Assembly: GCA_902474645.1 (NCBI GenBank)
Contig: CABRWN010000079.1
Span: 1-9,107 of the forward strand
From: an uncultured Collinsella sp.
GTDB taxonomy: Bacteria; Actinomycetota; Coriobacteriia; Coriobacteriales; Coriobacteriaceae
Reading direction: 5' to 3'
DNA length: 9,107 nucleotides
The translations under genes and the position numbers were made by a program. The notes beneath the pieces were generated by a model. The model was not told the DNA's origin. It searched no databases and saw only the letters and a program-made list of their open reading frames with translations. Shown here piece by piece: positions 6,648 through 9,107 of the stretch (its first letter is position 1; each line of letters starts with the position of its first letter).

Positions 6648-7466
6648 ATGTCTGCAATCACTATTCTGCTTGTTGCGATTGTCGCGTTGCTTGCCGGTAT
6701 GGAAGGCATTCTGGATGAGTTCCAGTTCCATCAGCCGCTCGTGGCATGCACGCTTATCGGTCTCGTAACCGGTCACCTTCAGGAGGGCATCCTCCTGGGC
6801 GGTTCGCTCCAGATGATGGCCCTTGGCTGGGCTAACGTCGGCGCCGCCGTCGCGCCTGATGCCGCTCTGGCTTCGGTCGCTTCTTCGATCATCATGGTGC
6901 TCGCCCTCAACGGCGGCGCCACCGATTCGGCCAAGGCCGTTACCGCCGCCATCGCCGTCGCCGTCCCGCTGTCGGTCGCTGGTCTGTTCCTGACCATGAT
7001 CTGCCGTACCCTGGCTACCGCTATCGCTCACGCCATGGACGGTTGCGCCGAGAAGGGCGACTTCTCCGGCATCGAGCGCTGGCAGTACGCTGCCATCCTC
7101 ATGCAGGGCCTTCGTATCGCCATCCCGGCAGTACTTCTGTGCATCATCCCGGCCGAGGCCGTTACCAACGCGCTTAACGCTATGCCCGACTGGCTGTCCG
7201 GCGGCATGGCTGTCGGCGGCGGCATGGTCGCTTCCGTCGGTTACGCCATGGTCATCAACATGATGGCCACCAAGGAGACCTGGCCGTTCTTCATCCTCGG
7301 CTTTGTCCTTGCTGCCATCCCTCAGCTCACGCTGATCGCCCTTGGCCTCATCGGCATCTCCCTTGCCCTCATCTACCTTGGCCTTAAGGATCTGGCCAAG
7401 CAGGGTGGCGGCATGGGCGGCGGCTCCGGTGACCCGCTCGGCGACATTCTGAACGATTACGAGTAG
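6648..7466 (+). CDS. manY: Mannose-family PTS transporter subunit IIC
   Basis: IIC is one of the two membrane subunits that form the sugar channel. The 272-residue protein is almost wholly hydrophobic, with helices or re-entrant segments visible near 4-20, 30-58, 72-90, 97-120, 147-168, 184-206 and 211-246. The glycine-rich family segment GLVTGHLQEGILLGGSLQ (38-55), followed by MMALGWANVGAAVAPD, is the characteristic IIC signature with residues implicated in sugar binding. It ends in a Gly-rich tail (KQGGGMGGGSGDP) and a short acidic end. The ATG follows AGGAGG (6633-6638) at about 9 nt. Its length is normal for the family. It is the second gene of the operon, and its TAG stop overlaps the ribosome binding site of the IID gene, suggesting coupled translation. 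Confidence 0.96.
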   Translation: MSAITILLVAIVALLAGMEGILDEFQFHQPLVACTLIGLVTGHLQEGILLGGSLQMMALGWANVGAAVAPDAALASVASSIIMVLALNGGATDSAKAVTAAIAVAVPLSVAGLFLTMICRTLATAIAHAMDGCAEKGDFSGIERWQYAAILMQGLRIAIPAVLLCIIPAEAVTNALNAMPDWLSGGMAVGGGMVASVGYAMVINMMATKETWPFFILGFVLAAIPQLTLIALGLIGISLALIYLGLKDLAKQGGGMGGGSGDPLGDILNDYE

Positions 7467-7482
7467 GAGGGGAGTGATACAT

Positions 7483-8403
7483 ATGGCAGAGAACAAGATT
7501 CAGCTCACCAAGGCTGACCGCAAGAAGGTTTGCTTCCGTCATCAGTTCCTTCAGGGCTCGTGGAACTACGAGCGTATGCAGAACGGCGGCTGGTGCTTCG
7601 CAATGATCCCTGCGATCAAGAAGCTCTACACCAGCAAGGATGACCAGATTGCCGCTCTTAAGCGCCACCTGGAGTTCTATAACACCCACCCCTATGTTTC
7701 CGCCCCCGTCATTGGCGTTACCCTCGCTCTCGAGGAGGAGCGCGCCAACGGTGCCCCGATTGACGACGTCGCCATTCAGGGCGTCAAGGTCGGTATGATG
7801 GGCCCGCTCGCCGGCGTCGGCGACCCCGCCTTCTGGTTCACCCTTCGCCCGATTCTGGGCGCTCTGGGCGCTTCCCTGGCCCTGTCCGGCAGCATCGCCG
7901 GTCCGTTGCTGTTCTTCTTCGCGTGGAACATCATCCGTTACGCCTTCCTGTGGTACACGCAGGAGTTTGGCTACAAGGTCGGCTCCTCCATCGCCAAGGA
8001 CCTCTCCGGCGGTCTGATGGGCAAGGTCACCGAGGGTGCTTCCATCCTGGGTATGTTCATCATCGGCGCCCTGGTCGAGCGCTGGGTGTCCATCTCCTTC
8101 ACCCCGGTCGTCTCCAAGGTCACGCAGTCTGCTGGCGCCTTTATCGACTGGGCTAACCTGCCCTCCGGTTCTGAGGGTGTCAAGGAAGCACTGACGATGT
8201 ATAACTCCATCGGTGCTAACGCCCTTGATCAGGTGAAGGTCACCACGCTTCAGGCCAACCTCGATCAGCTCATCCCTGGCCTTGCCGCCGTGTGCCTGAC
8301 CCTGCTGGTCTGCAAGCTCCTCAAGAAGAAGGTCAGCCCGATCGTCATCATCCTGGCTCTCTTCGCCATCGGCATCATCGGTCGCGTCTGCGGCTTCATG
8401 TAA
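7483..8403 (+). CDS. manZ: Mannose-family PTS transporter subunit IID
   Basis: IID pairs with IIC in the membrane to transport and phosphorylate the sugar. The 306-residue product has the typical long soluble N-terminal half, with the family motifs FRHQFLQGSWNYERMQNGGW (18-37) and GPLAGVGDPAFWFTLRPI (107-124), and membrane segments near 121-157, 184-208, 262-280 and 285-304. A GTG nine bases upstream (7474) is in frame, but it sits against the Shine-Dalgarno sequence (TAGGAGGGGA, 7464-7473), so the ATG at 7483 is the better start. The gene is followed by a hairpin with a T-rich tail, which closes the IIAB-IIC-IID transcript at least in part. Some mannose-family IIC-IID pairs also act as receptors for class IIa bacteriocins or phage DNA entry in other bacteria; nothing here tests that. 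Confidence 0.96.
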   Translation: MAENKIQLTKADRKKVCFRHQFLQGSWNYERMQNGGWCFAMIPAIKKLYTSKDDQIAALKRHLEFYNTHPYVSAPVIGVTLALEEERANGAPIDDVAIQGVKVGMMGPLAGVGDPAFWFTLRPILGALGASLALSGSIAGPLLFFFAWNIIRYAFLWYTQEFGYKVGSSIAKDLSGGLMGKVTEGASILGMFIIGALVERWVSISFTPVVSKVTQSAGAFIDWANLPSGSEGVKEALTMYNSIGANALDQVKVTTLQANLDQLIPGLAAVCLTLLVCKLLKKKVSPIVIILALFAIGIIGRVCGFM

Positions 8404-8453
8404 GCACGTTTCGGCTTAAGACCGAGAATTGCTAGGCAAGGGCTTTTGAGCCA

Positions 8454-8483
8454 TTGAAACGGACCGCACCCGGTGGGTACACT
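8454..8483 (+). promoter_or_regulatory. Candidate promoter for the DUF956 gene
   Basis: TTGAAA at 8454-8459 and TACACT at 8478-8483, with an 18-bp spacer, form a moderate sigma-70 promoter upstream of the DUF956 gene. Transcription would start near 8490, in the descending arm of the terminator hairpin, so this promoter would bypass termination. The tRNA gene further on has a similar TACACT -10 box. Confidence 0.4.
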
Positions 8484-8507
8484 GGATGCGGTCCGATTGT
8501 TTTATTT
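8460..8507 (+). terminator. Hairpin with T-rich tail after the PTS genes
   Basis: A 9-bp GC-rich stem, CGGACCGCA (8460-8468) with TGCGGTCCG (8487-8495) and an 18-nt loop, is followed by ATTGTTTTATTT. This fits an intrinsic terminator 56 bp after the IID stop. It lies immediately before the DUF956 ribosome binding site, so it would act as a partial terminator that lowers DUF956 expression relative to the transporter. A small second hairpin, GGCT-TTTG-AGCC (8441-8452), lies just upstream. Confidence 0.7.
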
Positions 8508-8523
8508 GGAGGGCGAGGCGCGC

Positions 8524-8922
8524 ATGGCGCAATCTCAGAACAGCACGGTCGATCTGGCAACGCCGGCAACCTGCCTGATGGGGCTTACCAGCCACGGCAA
8601 CGTGATGGTGGGCAATAAGGCGTTCGAGTATTACAACGAGCGCAATCCCGAGGACTATATTCAAATCCCGTGGGATGAGGTCGACTATATTGCCGCCGAG
8701 GTTTTACGCGGCACCAAGAAGATCACGCGTTTTGCCATCTTCACCAAGGACAACGGTCACTTTACGTTTTCGACGCGCGACGACAAAGAGACGCTTCGTG
8801 CTGTCCGCAAGTACGTCGACGAGGATAAGCTTGTGCGTTCGCCCGACTTTATCGATGTGACGGCCAAGGGCGCCAAGAGCATCCCCTCCGTTATCAAAAA
8901 CCTCTTCCACAAAGGTAACTAG
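8524..8922 (+). CDS. manO: DUF956 family protein (ManO), PTS-associated
   Basis: This is a small soluble protein of 132 residues in the DUF956 family, which is nearly always found directly after mannose PTS genes. In lactic acid bacteria the gene is called manO and is suspected to regulate the PTS, but its molecular function is not established. Family features visible are GLTSHGNVMVGNKAFEYYNERNPEDYIQIPWDEV (20-53), then an alternating basic and hydrophobic beta-strand region (RFAIFTKDNGHFTFST), and LRAVRKYV near 91-98. There are no membrane segments. The ATG at 8524 follows GGAGGG (8508-8513); an in-frame GTG further upstream at 8473 falls inside the terminator hairpin and lacks a ribosome binding site. 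The family is best known from Firmicutes, so its presence here follows the PTS operon. Confidence 0.92.
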   Translation: MAQSQNSTVDLATPATCLMGLTSHGNVMVGNKAFEYYNERNPEDYIQIPWDEVDYIAAEVLRGTKKITRFAIFTKDNGHFTFSTRDDKETLRAVRKYVDEDKLVRSPDFIDVTAKGAKSIPSVIKNLFHKGN

Positions 8923-8930
8923 CTCCTCAT

Positions 8931-8999
8931 AAGTTGCGGTGAAATAGTTCCTAAATACGGCTCTAGATGCTTCGGACAGGAACTAATCCACCGCAACTT
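8931..8999. repeat. Long two-tiered inverted repeat (REP/MITE-like or structured RNA)
   Basis: A perfect 11-bp outer stem (AAGTTGCGGTG at 8931-8941 with CACCGCAACTT at 8989-8999) encloses a 3-by-3 internal loop and a perfect 8-bp inner stem (TAGTTCCT at 8945-8952 with AGGAACTA at 8978-8985), with a 25-nt terminal loop. No T-run follows on either strand, so it is not a typical intrinsic terminator, though it lies 8 bp after the DUF956 stop. Its symmetry and place between genes resemble dispersed palindromic repeats; whether it recurs in the genome cannot be seen here. A 10-bp palindrome ACTTCGAAGT (8996-9005) overlaps its right edge. Confidence 0.6.
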
Positions 9000-9038
9000 C
9001 GAAGTCTAGTCATGTGACGTATGGCTATGCAGTAAATC

Positions 9039-9047
9039 TGCTACACT
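9039..9047 (+). promoter_or_regulatory. Extended -10 promoter of the tRNA gene
   Basis: TGC-TACACT is an extended -10 element (TGn plus a -10 hexamer) ending 10 bp before the mature tRNA 5' end, so the precursor would carry only a few leader nucleotides. No good -35 hexamer is present at standard spacing, which the extended TG motif can make up for. Confidence 0.5.
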
Positions 9048-9057
9048 AGTACAACAT

Positions 9058-9107
9058 GCCTCCGTAGCTCAGGGGATAGAGCACCGCTCTCCTAAAGCGG
9101 GTGTCGA
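9058..9107 (+). tRNA. tRNA-Arg (anticodon CCT), 3' end outside the window
   Basis: The 5' half of a tRNA is visible: acceptor strand GCCTCCG (9058-9064), TA, D stem GCTC/GAGC (9067-9070 and 9079-9082), anticodon stem CCGCT/AGCGG (9084-9088 and 9096-9100), and a 7-base loop CTCCTAA with anticodon CCT at 9091-9093. It would decode the arginine codon AGG. The variable region begins at 9101; the T arm and acceptor 3' strand lie beyond the window end, so completeness cannot be judged. Confidence 0.93.

Noticed and set aside
5559..7496. 645-codon open frame on the minus strand opposite the PTS IIAB and IIC genes
   Set aside because: It is antisense to two unmistakable PTS genes. Its predicted protein is low-complexity and rich in Asp, Gly and His, as expected from the complement of GC-biased codons, and it matches no family.
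8473..8523. Upstream GTG start for DUF956 that would add 17 residues
   Set aside because: It lies inside the terminator loop, lacks a ribosome binding site and the added residues do not resemble the family; the ATG at 8524 has GGAGGG upstream.

Overview
The window (9,107 bp, GC-rich, mostly coding) looks like a chromosomal segment of an anaerobic gut actinobacterium of the Coriobacteriia, most likely Collinsella or a close relative. That assignment is inferred from codon choice, strong AGGAGG-type ribosome binding sites, a large Fe-S flavoprotein typical of anaerobes, and a mannose-family PTS followed by a DUF956 gene. No rRNA or other phylogenetic marker is present to prove it.

Region 1 (1-1876, minus strand) is a two-gene unit: a TetR-family regulator (1876 to 1214), then a tryptophan-rich polytopic membrane protein of unknown function (1150 to 143), closed by a strong intrinsic terminator at 33-72. 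Region 2 (1877-2065) is a divergent control region holding two 15-bp palindromes, TTGACG-GTT-CGTCAA and TTGACA-CAA-TGTCAA, whose centres are 23 bp apart. They are the obvious candidate operators for the neighbouring TetR protein and could control both directions.

Region 3 (2066-5302, plus strand) encodes a 925-residue Fe-S/FAD/NAD(P) oxidoreductase (an N-terminal Cys-rich and ferredoxin module, a GltD-like flavoprotein core and a C-terminal ferredoxin), followed 30 bp later by hypA, a nickel metallochaperone for [NiFe]-hydrogenase maturation. No hydrogenase structural gene lies in the window, so the link to hydrogen metabolism is only suggested.

Region 4 (5303-5639) is an unusually AT-rich 337-bp intergenic region. 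It has a repeated GTTTAAACAAA palindromic motif, a TATAAT box and a leader hairpin that could mask the ribosome binding site of the next gene. Region 5 (5640-8922) is a complete mannose-family PTS operon: IIAB, IIC, IID, then a hairpin with a T-rich tail that also overlaps a candidate promoter, then DUF956/ManO. The operon would import and phosphorylate a hexose (mannose, glucose or similar) using phospho-HPr.

Region 6 (8923-9107) holds a 69-nt, two-tiered inverted repeat (8931-8999), an extended -10 promoter, and the 5' part of a tRNA-Arg(CCT) cut by the window end. The most noteworthy items are the twin operators, the multi-cluster flavoprotein with a hypA partner, the uncharacterised TetR-linked membrane protein, and the long hairpin element. 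I see no CRISPR array, insertion sequence or prophage gene.
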